This document shows positions 18,409 to 26,941 of a DNA stretch of 64,000 nucleotides, one piece after another. Below the pieces are notes generated by a model. That model ran no database searches. It was not told where the DNA came from and saw nothing but the letters and a program-made list of their open reading frames with translations. Numbering within the stretch: position 1 is the first letter of the stretch; each line of letters begins with the position of its first letter. The position numbers and the translations under genes were made by a program. The stretch is from NCBI RefSeq assembly GCF_002097715.1, contig NZ_CP020738.1:1178001-1242000 (forward strand). Direction: 5' to 3'. Source of the stretch: Burkholderia ubonensis subsp. mesacidophila. GTDB taxonomy: Bacteria; Pseudomonadota; Gammaproteobacteria; Burkholderiales; Burkholderiaceae.

Positions 18409-19221
18409 ATGAAGTACTTGCATCTTCGCGGTGGCGGAGCGATGCCGGCTTTGGGATTGGGAACGTACAAGCTCGAGGGGCGCGAGGGCTACGACGTCCT
18501 GTGCCAGGCACTCGAGCTCGGGTATCGGCATCTCGACACGGCGGAGGCATACGGCAACGAGGCAGAGGTTGGCGATGCGATTCGCGACGCGCGGATCAGC
18601 CGCGAGGATATCTTCGTCACGACAAAGGTATGGCCGACGCATTTCAGACGGAAATTCATGCAGCTCGCCGCTGAAAATTCCCTGCGGAAACTGCGCTGTG
18701 ATTACGTCGACCTGCTGCTGCTGCATTGGCCCAGCGAGAAGGTGCCGCTTGCGGAAACGCTCGACGCGCTGGCGACCCTGCTCGCGCAGGGCAAGGCGCG
18801 CGCCATCGGCGTGAGCAATTTCAGCGCGGAGATGATTCACGAATGCACGCAGGTCTTCGGCACGCCGCTCGCTTGCAGTCAGATCGAATATCACGCGCTG
18901 CTCGATCAACGTGAGGCGGTCAAGCGCGCGAACGACGCCGGGCTCGTCACGGTTGCGCATAGCCCGCTGGCGCAAGGGCGCTTATGCGGCGAACCCGCGC
19001 TCGGCGAGATCGGCGAGAAGTACGGCCGGACCGCCGCCCAGATCGGTTTGCGCTGGCTGATGCAGCAGGAGGGCGTCGGTGCGGTGCCCAAGGCCGCGAA
19101 GGCGGAAAATCTGATTCGGAACCTCGATATTTTCGATTTCGCGCTGAGCGACGACGAAATGGACAGGATCTACGCATTGAATGCCGGCGTACGCGTCGTG
19201 CAGGCGAGAAACCCTGCTTGA
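18409..19221 (+). CDS. Aldo/keto reductase
   Basis: A 270-residue NADPH-dependent (beta/alpha)8 reductase of the 2,5-diketogluconate reductase type. The catalytic tetrad is intact: D43, Y48, K73 and H106. VPKAAKAENL near residue 228 is the cofactor 2'-phosphate region. I chose the ATG at 18409 because GGAG precedes it by six bases and the protein then starts at the first beta strand. It probably reduces a carbonyl in the cluster 1 pathway. Confidence 0.88.
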   Translation: MKYLHLRGGGAMPALGLGTYKLEGREGYDVLCQALELGYRHLDTAEAYGNEAEVGDAIRDARISREDIFVTTKVWPTHFRRKFMQLAAENSLRKLRCDYVDLLLLHWPSEKVPLAETLDALATLLAQGKARAIGVSNFSAEMIHECTQVFGTPLACSQIEYHALLDQREAVKRANDAGLVTVAHSPLAQGRLCGEPALGEIGEKYGRTAAQIGLRWLMQQEGVGAVPKAAKAENLIRNLDIFDFALSDDEMDRIYALNAGVRVVQARNPA

Positions 19222-19445
19222 CGGGCGATCGGGACGGCGGAACAGCCGATCGTGATTGATCGAGCAGGCCAGGGGAAGTACCGGGCGATTCATGCCGGAT
19301 ATGAGTCGGACTCCTCTGTAGTGGAGGCTATCCAGGGGACGTTCGATCCGGACATGCTTTGCCGTGAAATGAAGGATGCGCGTCGAACCAACATCGGGCG
19401 CTCACGGGAACGCGTCATTCAAACTGACAGGTAAGGTCTTTCACG

Positions 19446-20141
19446 ATGAACAACATCTATTTGCTTCCGTATGCCGGTGGTAGCGTGTCGAATTACCGTT
19501 CCTATGTCGAAGCCTTTCCGGATCAGGCCGGGCGCGTCGTTGCCGTCGAGATACCGGGGCGCGGCAAGCGGTCGCACGAGCCCTTCGCACATTCGATTCC
19601 GGAATGCGCGGCGCTGACGGTCGAGCAAATCGATACGACGAGCGGCGACTACATCATTCACGGCCATTGCATGGGGGCGCTCCTGGCTTTCGAAGTCATC
19701 AAGCTCCTGGAGGCGCGCGAGCAGCGCCTGCCGCGCTTCATGGTGGCGTCCGGCCGCAATGCACCCAAGTACGCGACCACCTGGTCCCGGCACGTCGAGG
19801 GACTCGACGACCGGCGTTTCTTCGACGCGCTGCAGGAAATCGGCGGTGTGCCGCGAGGGCTGAACTTCGCGATGTCGAGACAGTTCCTGACCATCATCCG
19901 GGCCGATCAGAAGATGTCGCGCGACTACGATCCGGGCAACACGAAGATCAACGTGCCGGTCCTCGCGCTGGCCGGACGGGACGACGACATGACGAACGCG
20001 GCCGCGCTCGAGGAATGGCGGGACTACACATCCGGGGCCGTGGCGGTGAAGTGGCTGGACGGGCAGCACTATTTCATCTTCGACCAGGCGAGCCAGGTGG
20101 CTTCGTGCATCGAGGCGTTCGACAAGCTCGTCGATCGTTGA
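19446..20141 (+). CDS. Type II thioesterase with cysteine nucleophile
   Basis: A 231-residue alpha/beta hydrolase of the NRPS/PKS editing thioesterase family, starting with the typical LLPYAGGS. The nucleophile elbow reads GHCMGA, with C75 replacing the usual serine. Asp is in LAGRDDD and the catalytic His in DGQHYFI, so the rest of the triad is kept. It presumably hydrolyses or transfers acyl groups from the cluster 1 ACP. Cys in this position can favour acyl transfer or cyclisation over hydrolysis. The 224 bases before it hold no convincing gene. Confidence 0.88.
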   Translation: MNNIYLLPYAGGSVSNYRSYVEAFPDQAGRVVAVEIPGRGKRSHEPFAHSIPECAALTVEQIDTTSGDYIIHGHCMGALLAFEVIKLLEAREQRLPRFMVASGRNAPKYATTWSRHVEGLDDRRFFDALQEIGGVPRGLNFAMSRQFLTIIRADQKMSRDYDPGNTKINVPVLALAGRDDDMTNAAALEEWRDYTSGAVAVKWLDGQHYFIFDQASQVASCIEAFDKLVDR

Positions 20142-20248
20142 AGCGCGGCCGGCTGTCCGGCGTTGCGCGACATTTCCGGTGGTGAATGGCCGGCAACACA
20201 CCGGGCCGGGGCCCGTGCAGATCCGGCATGGAACGACGAGAGATCGAC

Positions 20249-21364
20249 ATGAAAGCACTCGCTGTTGCCGCGTGGTCCATGACGACCCCGCTCGGGGAAG
20301 ACGAGGCCACGCTCGATGCATTGTTCGAGGGGCGCTCGGGCCATTCGGTCCAGGCGTCGCCGTGGGCGTTGCGAAACTCGCTGGCCGCGGTCATCCCGAA
20401 CCGGCCGGATTTTGCAAAGCCCGAGCGCATATGGCAGCGCCATCTCGCGACGGACGTCGCCCGCAAGGCCCTGAGCCGCACCGCGGTGGACATCCGGCGC
20501 GACCGCAAGCGGTGCGCGTGCGTGTTCGCCACGAGCTACGGCCACTTGATCGACGATGCCGGCGACGACACGATGTCGACGTGGGCCAGGGATTGCGTTC
20601 GCAGCCTGGAGTGGGATCTCGATCCGGTCGTGGTGGGGTCGGGCTGCTCGTCGGGATCCGACGCGCTCGGCGTGGCCGCCGCGATGCTCGATGCCGGTGC
20701 GGTCGACGTCGCGGTCGTCGTCGCGGCCGATATCGTCACGCAAGCGAAGCGCCTCGCGCACTCGCGCCTCGGCACCATGACGGCGGAGCAGCACCGGCCG
20801 TTCGATGTGGCGCGCAGCGGCATGTTGCTCGGCGAAGCGGCGGCGGCCGTCGTGCTGATGAGAAGCGCGGATTGCGCCGAGCACGCCGGCGAGTTGATCG
20901 GCGTGGGCGCGGCGAACGATGCATTCGGATTGACGGCCCCGGATCCGTCGGGGCTGTCGGTTCGCTTTGCGCTGGAGCGCGCGCTGCTCGCCGCCGAACT
21001 GACCTATGACGATCTTGCGCTCTATTACGCGCACGGCACCGCGACGCCATTGAACGACGCGCTCGAAGCGAAAGTGATCAGCGAGGTGTTCGCAAACCGT
21101 GACGACGTGACGATCGTCGGAACGAAAGGCGCGTTGGGACACTCGCTCGGCGCCTGTGGCGTGATCGAATTCATCCTGCTCCTGCAGATGTTGAACCGGC
21201 GGCGGGCGCCGGCCACGGTCGGGCTGACCGATCCGATCGCCGAGATCGCGGCGAATTTTCCGGCGCCCGGCGGTCGGCCGCTTCGCAGTCCGTACGGCGC
21301 CAGCGTCACGCTCGGCTTCGGGGGATTCAACACGGCCCTGATCGCGCGCGGGCGACCGCAATGA
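20249..21364 (+). CDS. Beta-ketoacyl synthase
   Basis: A 371-residue KAS-type condensing enzyme. The catalytic triad is complete: C133 in GSGCSSG, H262 in AHGTATPLND and H298 in LGHSLGACG. It would extend an ACP- or CoA-bound starter by decarboxylative condensation. The start at ATG 20249 follows GACGAGAG. It is followed by a half-length KS-like protein, an arrangement seen with chain-length-factor-like partners. No acyltransferase or ketoreductase is encoded nearby, so primary-metabolism enzymes may supply those steps. Confidence 0.9.
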   Translation: MKALAVAAWSMTTPLGEDEATLDALFEGRSGHSVQASPWALRNSLAAVIPNRPDFAKPERIWQRHLATDVARKALSRTAVDIRRDRKRCACVFATSYGHLIDDAGDDTMSTWARDCVRSLEWDLDPVVVGSGCSSGSDALGVAAAMLDAGAVDVAVVVAADIVTQAKRLAHSRLGTMTAEQHRPFDVARSGMLLGEAAAAVVLMRSADCAEHAGELIGVGAANDAFGLTAPDPSGLSVRFALERALLAAELTYDDLALYYAHGTATPLNDALEAKVISEVFANRDDVTIVGTKGALGHSLGACGVIEFILLLQMLNRRRAPATVGLTDPIAEIAANFPAPGGRPLRSPYGASVTLGFGGFNTALIARGRPQ

Positions 21365-21430
21365 ATCCCGGCGCAGCACGCGATTCGCGCCCTCGACGAT
21401 ACCTGACCACTCGAAGCGGAGCCTACCTCG

Positions 21431-21958
21431 ATGAACGTGAAGACGACCCTGTATAGCGAAATCAGGTCGCGCAACAAGCCGTCTTTCTACGCTGCGCCGG
21501 TGGCATGGGCGACCGGCGACTTCGTGCAGTCGCTCATCGACGAGAGCGACGCAATCGTGCCGAACCATACGGGCATGATCGTCGTGAGCGACGAGTGCAG
21601 CCTGGATACCATCAGGGAGCTTGCCGGTGCGGCGGCCCAGGGCGGCATTTCCCCGCTGCGCTTCGCCGGCGCCAGCCCCAGCATCGTGGTCGGCGTGCCG
21701 GCGCTTCAGCAAGGCATACGCGGGCCGACGCTGACGCTGACGATGTCGCCCGAACATGCCGCGGACCCCATCGTTGCCATGATCCGCTACTGGATCGAAC
21801 GCAATGGCGTCGATGCCGTGATCGTCGTTGCGCATCGCCGGCATGGCGCGCAAGCCCATCTGCTCAAGGGATTGATCGTCCGTTCGCTCGAAGCGGGCTT
21901 GAGGAAGCAAGTCCTGCGGCTCTGCGAGGCCGGGCCGGACGAGGCCGGCGCGGGTTGA
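21431..21958 (+). CDS. Ketosynthase-like N-terminal domain protein
   Basis: A 175-residue protein resembling the N-terminal half of ketosynthases (Pfam ketoacyl-synt_2-type). FAGASPSIVVGVPA, GIRGPTLTLT and a DAVIVV strand align with the usual region leading to the nucleophile, but no active-site cysteine is present and the C-terminal half is absent. Similar proteins accompany full KS enzymes in aryl-polyene-like clusters. It may act as a non-catalytic partner or chain-length factor. Confidence 0.6.
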   Translation: MNVKTTLYSEIRSRNKPSFYAAPVAWATGDFVQSLIDESDAIVPNHTGMIVVSDECSLDTIRELAGAAAQGGISPLRFAGASPSIVVGVPALQQGIRGPTLTLTMSPEHAADPIVAMIRYWIERNGVDAVIVVAHRRHGAQAHLLKGLIVRSLEAGLRKQVLRLCEAGPDEAGAG

Positions 21959-22026
21959 CCGCACGTCGATCGCGCGGGGGCCGGTCATGCCACGCGCGGC
22001 TTTTCTTTGAGAAGAATGGGGGAGAT

Positions 22027-23562
22027 ATGGTTATCGAGACCGAAGCAGTCCGCGCCGGTAAGGAAACGACGCGCCGCAACGAGAACCTGTTGAGCGTGAT
22101 CGAAGACCGGGTGGACGCATTCCGCTGGCGCGAGCGCGTGGTGTTTCATGAGGGCGACGCAGCGTATACGTTCGCCGAGGTATTCGAGGGCAGCAACACC
22201 GTCGCGGCCAATCTGGTCGATGCCGGCGTCCGCGGTGGTGACCGTCTGTTGATGGCCCTGCCTGATTCCTGGGAATTCGTCGTGACGTTCCTGGGCGCCC
22301 TTCGCATCGGCGCGGTGCCGATACCGATGAATCCCGAGATCCATGCGGACGAACGGGCGCAGTTGGTCGCGCGTTCGAGCGCCAGGCTCGTCGTGTCGTC
22401 CGTCGCGATGCCGGGACAGGCGTGCGTCGATCCGACGGCGCTGCTCGCACCGCGTTCCCGCGGCGCCGCGGCCACCGGGATCGCCCATCGCACGCACGAC
22501 GAAATCGCCTATGGCGTGTTTTCATCCGGCACGACGGGACTGCCGAAGATCATCTTTCATAGCCACGGCGATCCGGTCGTCTTCACGTCGGCATTCGCGT
22601 CGCACCTGGGCATCGGGCCAGGCGACACGAGCGTGTCCGCGGCGCGGATGTGCTTTGCCGCGGGACTCGGAAATTCGTTCTTCTTTCCGCTGCTCAGGGG
22701 GAGCGCGGCCGTGCTGAGCCGTCCGCGCCTGACGCCGGAGCGGGCTGCTTCGCTGATCGGCAAGCATGCCGCGACGATGCTGTACGGACCGCCCAGCTTC
22801 TATGGCCACATACTGGCGGACGGGTTCGGCGACCGGCTTTGCGCGCTGAGACTGGCGGCCTGCGGCGGCGCGGTCCTCCCGCTCGTGCTCGAGCAGCGCT
22901 TGCGGGCCTATCTCGACGACCGGCTGGTGAACATCTTCGGCAGTTCGGAGATCGGGCACGCCATGGTCGTCAACGGTCCGGGATACCAGCAGGAAGGCGC
23001 GTCGGGCCGCGTGCTGCCGCCCTACGACGCGCGTGTCGTGGACGACGCCGGCAGCGTGGCGCCGCCGGGCGTGGAAGGGAAGCTGCAGGTTTCCGGAACC
23101 ACGATCACGCTCGGCGTCGAGCGCGCCGACGCGTCGCCGGTTCGTTTCGGCGCGACCGAGTGGTACGGAACCGGCGACGCGGCCACGATCGACGCCGAGG
23201 GGTTCGTGCGCATTTCGGGGCGGCTGGACGACCTCGAAATCGTCGGTGCGCAGAACGTGCATCCCGCCGAGATCGAATCCGTTCTCCTCGGGCTGGACGA
23301 GATTCGCAATGCCGTCGTGTATTCCAGCGTGCAACCCGACGGTCAGCCGCTTCTCAAGGCGTTGATCGTTCCCGCGGATCGGCGCGCCGACGAGGGCGAC
23401 CTGCTCGGCCTCGTCCAGGCGCATGTCGGGAAACACCTCTCCTGGTACAAGGTGCCGCAGATCGTGGAATTGACCGACGAGATTCCATTGACGGCGTTCG
23501 GCAAGATCGATCGCAAAGCCATCAGGAAGCGAGCGCATCAAGCATCGCTGAAAACGGCATAG
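22027..23562 (+). CDS. AMP-forming acyl/aryl-CoA or acyl-ACP ligase
   Basis: A 511-residue ANL enzyme related to benzoate-CoA ligases. All motifs are intact: P-loop SSGTTGLPK (about residues 162-170), IFGSSEIGHA as A5, WYGTGDA as A7, and A10 lysine in TAFGKIDRK near the C-terminus. It most likely activates the starter acid of cluster 1 and loads it on CoA or the ACP. The ATG at 22027 is preceded by GGGGGAG. It contrasts with the degenerate ligase at the operon start. Confidence 0.88.
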   Translation: MVIETEAVRAGKETTRRNENLLSVIEDRVDAFRWRERVVFHEGDAAYTFAEVFEGSNTVAANLVDAGVRGGDRLLMALPDSWEFVVTFLGALRIGAVPIPMNPEIHADERAQLVARSSARLVVSSVAMPGQACVDPTALLAPRSRGAAATGIAHRTHDEIAYGVFSSGTTGLPKIIFHSHGDPVVFTSAFASHLGIGPGDTSVSAARMCFAAGLGNSFFFPLLRGSAAVLSRPRLTPERAASLIGKHAATMLYGPPSFYGHILADGFGDRLCALRLAACGGAVLPLVLEQRLRAYLDDRLVNIFGSSEIGHAMVVNGPGYQQEGASGRVLPPYDARVVDDAGSVAPPGVEGKLQVSGTTITLGVERADASPVRFGATEWYGTGDAATIDAEGFVRISGRLDDLEIVGAQNVHPAEIESVLLGLDEIRNAVVYSSVQPDGQPLLKALIVPADRRADEGDLLGLVQAHVGKHLSWYKVPQIVELTDEIPLTAFGKIDRKAIRKRAHQASLKTA

Positions 23563-23630
23563 GCGCGCCGTGGCGTGGCGCCGGACGCCCGATCAAAACC
23601 GGTGTTTCCGTTTCCCGTACTGGAGTATCA

Positions 23631-24425
23631 ATGCACGCAGAGGACACGCTCATCGATCTGCTGGCGTCCTGTTATGGCGCACGTGATTCGCTCACCTGCG
23701 CCGAATCGGATGCCGGCCTTTTCATCCAGGCCCCGGTCGCCTTTGTCGATCCGCAGACGGCCGCATTTCGCTCGGACGCCGCGGTGCTCAACGACCTTGC
23801 GATCAGCCATCGGCTGTCGGTGCTGGTCGGCCGTCGCGAGCATCGGATCGGCGACGACCATTCGCTCGCGATCAAGTCGATGGAGCGCCTGACGGAGACC
23901 ATCGATGCAGTCGACGGATATCAGGTTTCGCTGCACGTCGAATTGACGCGCGAGCCCAACGAAAGAGTCGCGACCCTCAGGTCGACGCTGGTCGCCCGAT
24001 CGGGGACCGAGGCGCGCAGCGTCGTGACGCTGTTCAACGTGCTGCCGCCGTCCCTCGTGTCTTTCGTCCGCCGGACCAGGAAATTCCTGGACTATGCGAA
24101 CGTCCGGATCGACCGGGCGGTGCCGCAGCTCTCGGCGCTCGCCGACGGGCATTTCCGGTATTTCCCGTCGGAAGGCGACAGGCTTTCGGACGGTGCGCGC
24201 GTCGATCACGTGCCCGCGCTGACGATGATCGACATTGCATTGTCCGTCGGCACGGCGCGGAACCCCGGGGCGCTCGATGCGGATATCTCGGCGCAATTCC
24301 TCAGCTATGCCGATCCACGACAGCCGTTCGACATTGTGCCCGGTGACGCGCACGGCGTCGTGGCGTTCATGCAAAACGACCAGCGGGTCGCGGAAATCCG
24401 TTGCCGCGAGCGCGTGGGCGCGTAA
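23631..24425 (+). CDS. AfsA/hot-dog-like protein
   Basis: A 264-residue protein with two apparent repeats. DHVPALTMIDIA (about residues 192-203) matches the central-helix motif of AfsA and other hot-dog folds, and an earlier FVDPQTAAF/LNDLAISHRL segment could be the first half. AfsA-family proteins condense acyl groups with C3 units in butyrolactone synthesis, while related hot-dog proteins dehydrate or hydrolyse thioesters. The exact reaction cannot be told. Its place between the ligase and the P450 suggests handling of a thioester intermediate. Confidence 0.55.
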   Translation: MHAEDTLIDLLASCYGARDSLTCAESDAGLFIQAPVAFVDPQTAAFRSDAAVLNDLAISHRLSVLVGRREHRIGDDHSLAIKSMERLTETIDAVDGYQVSLHVELTREPNERVATLRSTLVARSGTEARSVVTLFNVLPPSLVSFVRRTRKFLDYANVRIDRAVPQLSALADGHFRYFPSEGDRLSDGARVDHVPALTMIDIALSVGTARNPGALDADISAQFLSYADPRQPFDIVPGDAHGVVAFMQNDQRVAEIRCRERVGA

Positions 24426-24486
24426 CGAACGTGCATGCCGGAACCGCGCGCGTCGCGCTTCTTTTTTCAATCACGGAGATCAAGAC

Positions 24487-25668
24487 ATGAGTGTTGCTGC
24501 CCCATCGTACGATGCCGATTTCTATTCGGACGAGTTCATTCGGAACCCGTGGCCGCATTACGAACGGATGCGTGCGCTGGGGCCCGTCGTGTGGATGCCT
24601 CGCCACGAAAACTATGCGTTGACGCGCTACGACGCGCTCGAAGCCGCGTTGCGCGATCACGAGACGTTCATCAGCGGCAAGGGGATCGCCGCCGATGCGA
24701 AGGGCAACGAACTGACGCTCGGGATCAGGAACGGCGCCGCTTCCGATGGCGAACGCCATGCGCTGATCCGTTCGCTCACGGCCGAACCGCTGCTGCCGCG
24801 CGCGCTCGAGGAGGTGCGCGGCAAGATCGAGGCGGCCGCGAGCGAACTGGTCGACGAATTCGCCGGCCAGGGCGAATTCGACCTGATGGAAAAATTCGCG
24901 TCGTACATGCCGCTGTCGATCGTCACGAAGCTGGTCGGGTTTCCCGACTTCGGCCGGGAAAACATGCTGCGCTGGGCGAGCGCGGCGTTCGATCTCGTCG
25001 GCGTGCAGAATGCGCGCGGCCGGGCGGCGATCGACGTGTTCGCCGAAATGCGGCAGTTCCTGATGAACGAGATCAGCCCGGAGGACCTGATCCCGGGAAG
25101 CTGGTCGCGGCGCGTCTTCGACCTCGTCGAGCAGGGCAAGCTGCCGCCCGAGGACACGCTGGTCGCGATTCGCAATTACGTGACGCCCAGCCTGGAAACG
25201 ACGATCTCGGCGATTGGCCAGCTCGTCTACCGGCTGGGCACGAACCCCGATCAATGGGTGCTGCTCAAGCGCAAGCCGGAGCTGGTGCGCGGCGCGGTCA
25301 ACGAGGCGATGCGCATCGGCACGCCGGCGCGCTCCCTCGCGCGTCACACGTCGCGCGCCGTCGATGTCGAGGGCATCACGATTCCGGAGAATGCGCGCGT
25401 GATGATGGTATTTGCCTGCGCGAATCATGACGAACGCGTGTTTCCCGATCCCGGCAAGTTCGACATCACCCGTCCTCCGCGACGCCACCTGAGCTTCGGC
25501 CGCGGCATTCACATGTGCATCGGCATGCATCTCGCCGAACTGGAAATGAGCGTGCTGCTGGGCGCGATCCTCGCTCGCGTGCGCGAGATTCGCGTCGGCG
25601 AGCCCACGGTGATCCTGAACAACACGCTCTATTCGTTTGCGACGCTGCCCACGCAGTTCATTGCGTGA
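24487..25668 (+). CDS. Cytochrome P450
   Basis: A 393-residue soluble P450 with heme-ligand C344 in FGRGIHMCIG and an ExxR (EAMR) motif near residue 276. The I-helix segment that normally reads AGxET/DT is TPSLETT here, so the two small residues near the oxygen site are replaced by Pro and Ser. This is seen in some aromatic-acid P450s and may reflect the substrate. It is the last gene of the cluster 1 operon. No ferredoxin or ferredoxin reductase gene is adjacent. Confidence 0.92.
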   Translation: MSVAAPSYDADFYSDEFIRNPWPHYERMRALGPVVWMPRHENYALTRYDALEAALRDHETFISGKGIAADAKGNELTLGIRNGAASDGERHALIRSLTAEPLLPRALEEVRGKIEAAASELVDEFAGQGEFDLMEKFASYMPLSIVTKLVGFPDFGRENMLRWASAAFDLVGVQNARGRAAIDVFAEMRQFLMNEISPEDLIPGSWSRRVFDLVEQGKLPPEDTLVAIRNYVTPSLETTISAIGQLVYRLGTNPDQWVLLKRKPELVRGAVNEAMRIGTPARSLARHTSRAVDVEGITIPENARVMMVFACANHDERVFPDPGKFDITRPPRRHLSFGRGIHMCIGMHLAELEMSVLLGAILARVREIRVGEPTVILNNTLYSFATLPTQFIA

Positions 25669-25686
25669 CGAGGTGCGCCGGCGTTC

Positions 25687-25705
25687 GCCCGTCCGCGCGA
25701 CGGGC
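25687..25705. terminator. Hairpin between convergent P450 and beta-lactamase genes
   Basis: GCCCGTC (25687-25693) and GACGGGC (25699-25705) flank a 5-base loop in the 44-base gap between two convergent genes. No T-tract is present. It is plausibly a shared terminator separating cluster 1 from the resistance genes. Confidence 0.4.
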
Positions 25706-25712
25706 CGTGCCC

Positions 25713-26735
25713 TCAGTGGCTCGACGATGCGGCTTGCGCCACGGCCTTCGCCAGATCGGCGAACAGCCTGTCGCGGTCCGCGCGGCTCGCCGGCGACGCC
25801 GTCAGGAACACGGCGACAATCATGCGCCGCCCGTCGGGCCACGTCATGACGCCGATGTCGTTGAAGGCCGCGGTCACGCCGTTGACCGTCGGCGACGTGC
25901 CGCACTTGTCCGCGAGCGTGACGCCTGCCGGCAAGCCCGTGCGCAACCGGCGCGGGTTCGTCTGCTCGCGCAGCAGCGTCATCAGGTACTGCGTCGACGT
26001 CGCGGACAGCAGCGCGCCGGTCGACAGCTTGCGCAGGAAATCCGCGGCCGCGACCGGCGTGCTGCGATTGCGGGAATCGGACAGATAGGCCTGCAGGCCG
26101 CCCTGCAGCCGTTGCTTTCGCTGCTGCGCGGTTTCGCCCGCGGGCGGCGCAGACGCGGCGCCGAGATTGCGAAACAGTTCGGAGACCTGGCTCTCGCCCA
26201 TGTCGACGCGCATCCCGTCGATCCCGTGGGCACGCAGGAACGCGGTGACGACGCCCGGGCCGCCGACCACCTTGAGGAGCGCATCGGCGGCCGTGTTGTC
26301 GCTCTTGCTGACGGCCGCGTGCAGCAACGCGTCGACCGAGAACGACATGCGATCGCCCTGGAAGGTGTCGCGAATGTCACTCTCGCCGGGACGCAGCTGA
26401 TCGCGGGTGATCGTGACGCGCTGGTTCAGCGCCAGTTGGCCCCTTTCGACACGGTCGAGGACCGCCGCGGCGAGGGGCGCCTTGAAGACGCTCATCATCG
26501 GAAAGGACCGGTCGCCATTCACGTGCCACTCGGCCGAGCCATGCATGTCGAACACGGCGATGCCGAGCGTACCGGGCTCGGCGGCGCGCGCGAAGCGGTC
26601 GAGGGTCGCTTGCAGCCGGTCGTGCGGCGACGCGACGGCTGCCGCATTTTCCCGCGCCGCGTGAGCCGGCGAAGTGGCCGCGCAGAGGATGCATAGCGCG
26701 ATGCGGGTGATGCTCGACCTGAATGGATGCTTCAT
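25713..26735 (-). CDS. Class A beta-lactamase
   Basis: A 340-residue periplasmic serine hydrolase with a signal peptide (about residues 1-27, ending PAHA). The class A motifs are SVFK (S82 nucleophile), S145-D146-N147 and KCGTS in place of KTGTS. The omega-loop region reads GESQVSELF rather than ExxLN and is followed by an insertion of roughly 30 residues, recalling the PER/VEB-like branch. It lies downstream of the RND pump on the same strand and near the monobactam cluster, which fits self-resistance. Confidence 0.92.
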   Translation of the reverse strand: MKHPFRSSITRIALCILCAATSPAHAARENAAAVASPHDRLQATLDRFARAAEPGTLGIAVFDMHGSAEWHVNGDRSFPMMSVFKAPLAAAVLDRVERGQLALNQRVTITRDQLRPGESDIRDTFQGDRMSFSVDALLHAAVSKSDNTAADALLKVVGGPGVVTAFLRAHGIDGMRVDMGESQVSELFRNLGAASAPPAGETAQQRKQRLQGGLQAYLSDSRNRSTPVAAADFLRKLSTGALLSATSTQYLMTLLREQTNPRRLRTGLPAGVTLADKCGTSPTVNGVTAAFNDIGVMTWPDGRRMIVAVFLTASPASRADRDRLFADLAKAVAQAASSSH

Positions 26736-26941
26736 CGACGTCGTTCCTGGTGGGGCCCGCGCCGCGCGCGGGCGGACAGGCGCCGCGCGGGACGGGCGAC
26801 TGCCTGAAATCGGCCACGGTATGGTAATGCATCCGGCGTCCCGGGGCGAGGCGGGGGGCGGGCATGGGGAAGGTGGGAGCCCGTGGGCGGCGTCGGCGCC
26901 CACGGGCGGGTGGCGCGCGGCATCCGCCCGCGCGCCGACCG

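Noticed and set aside
19252..19434. A 60-codon frame before the type II thioesterase
   Set aside because: No recognisable motif and no ribosome site; treated as intergenic.
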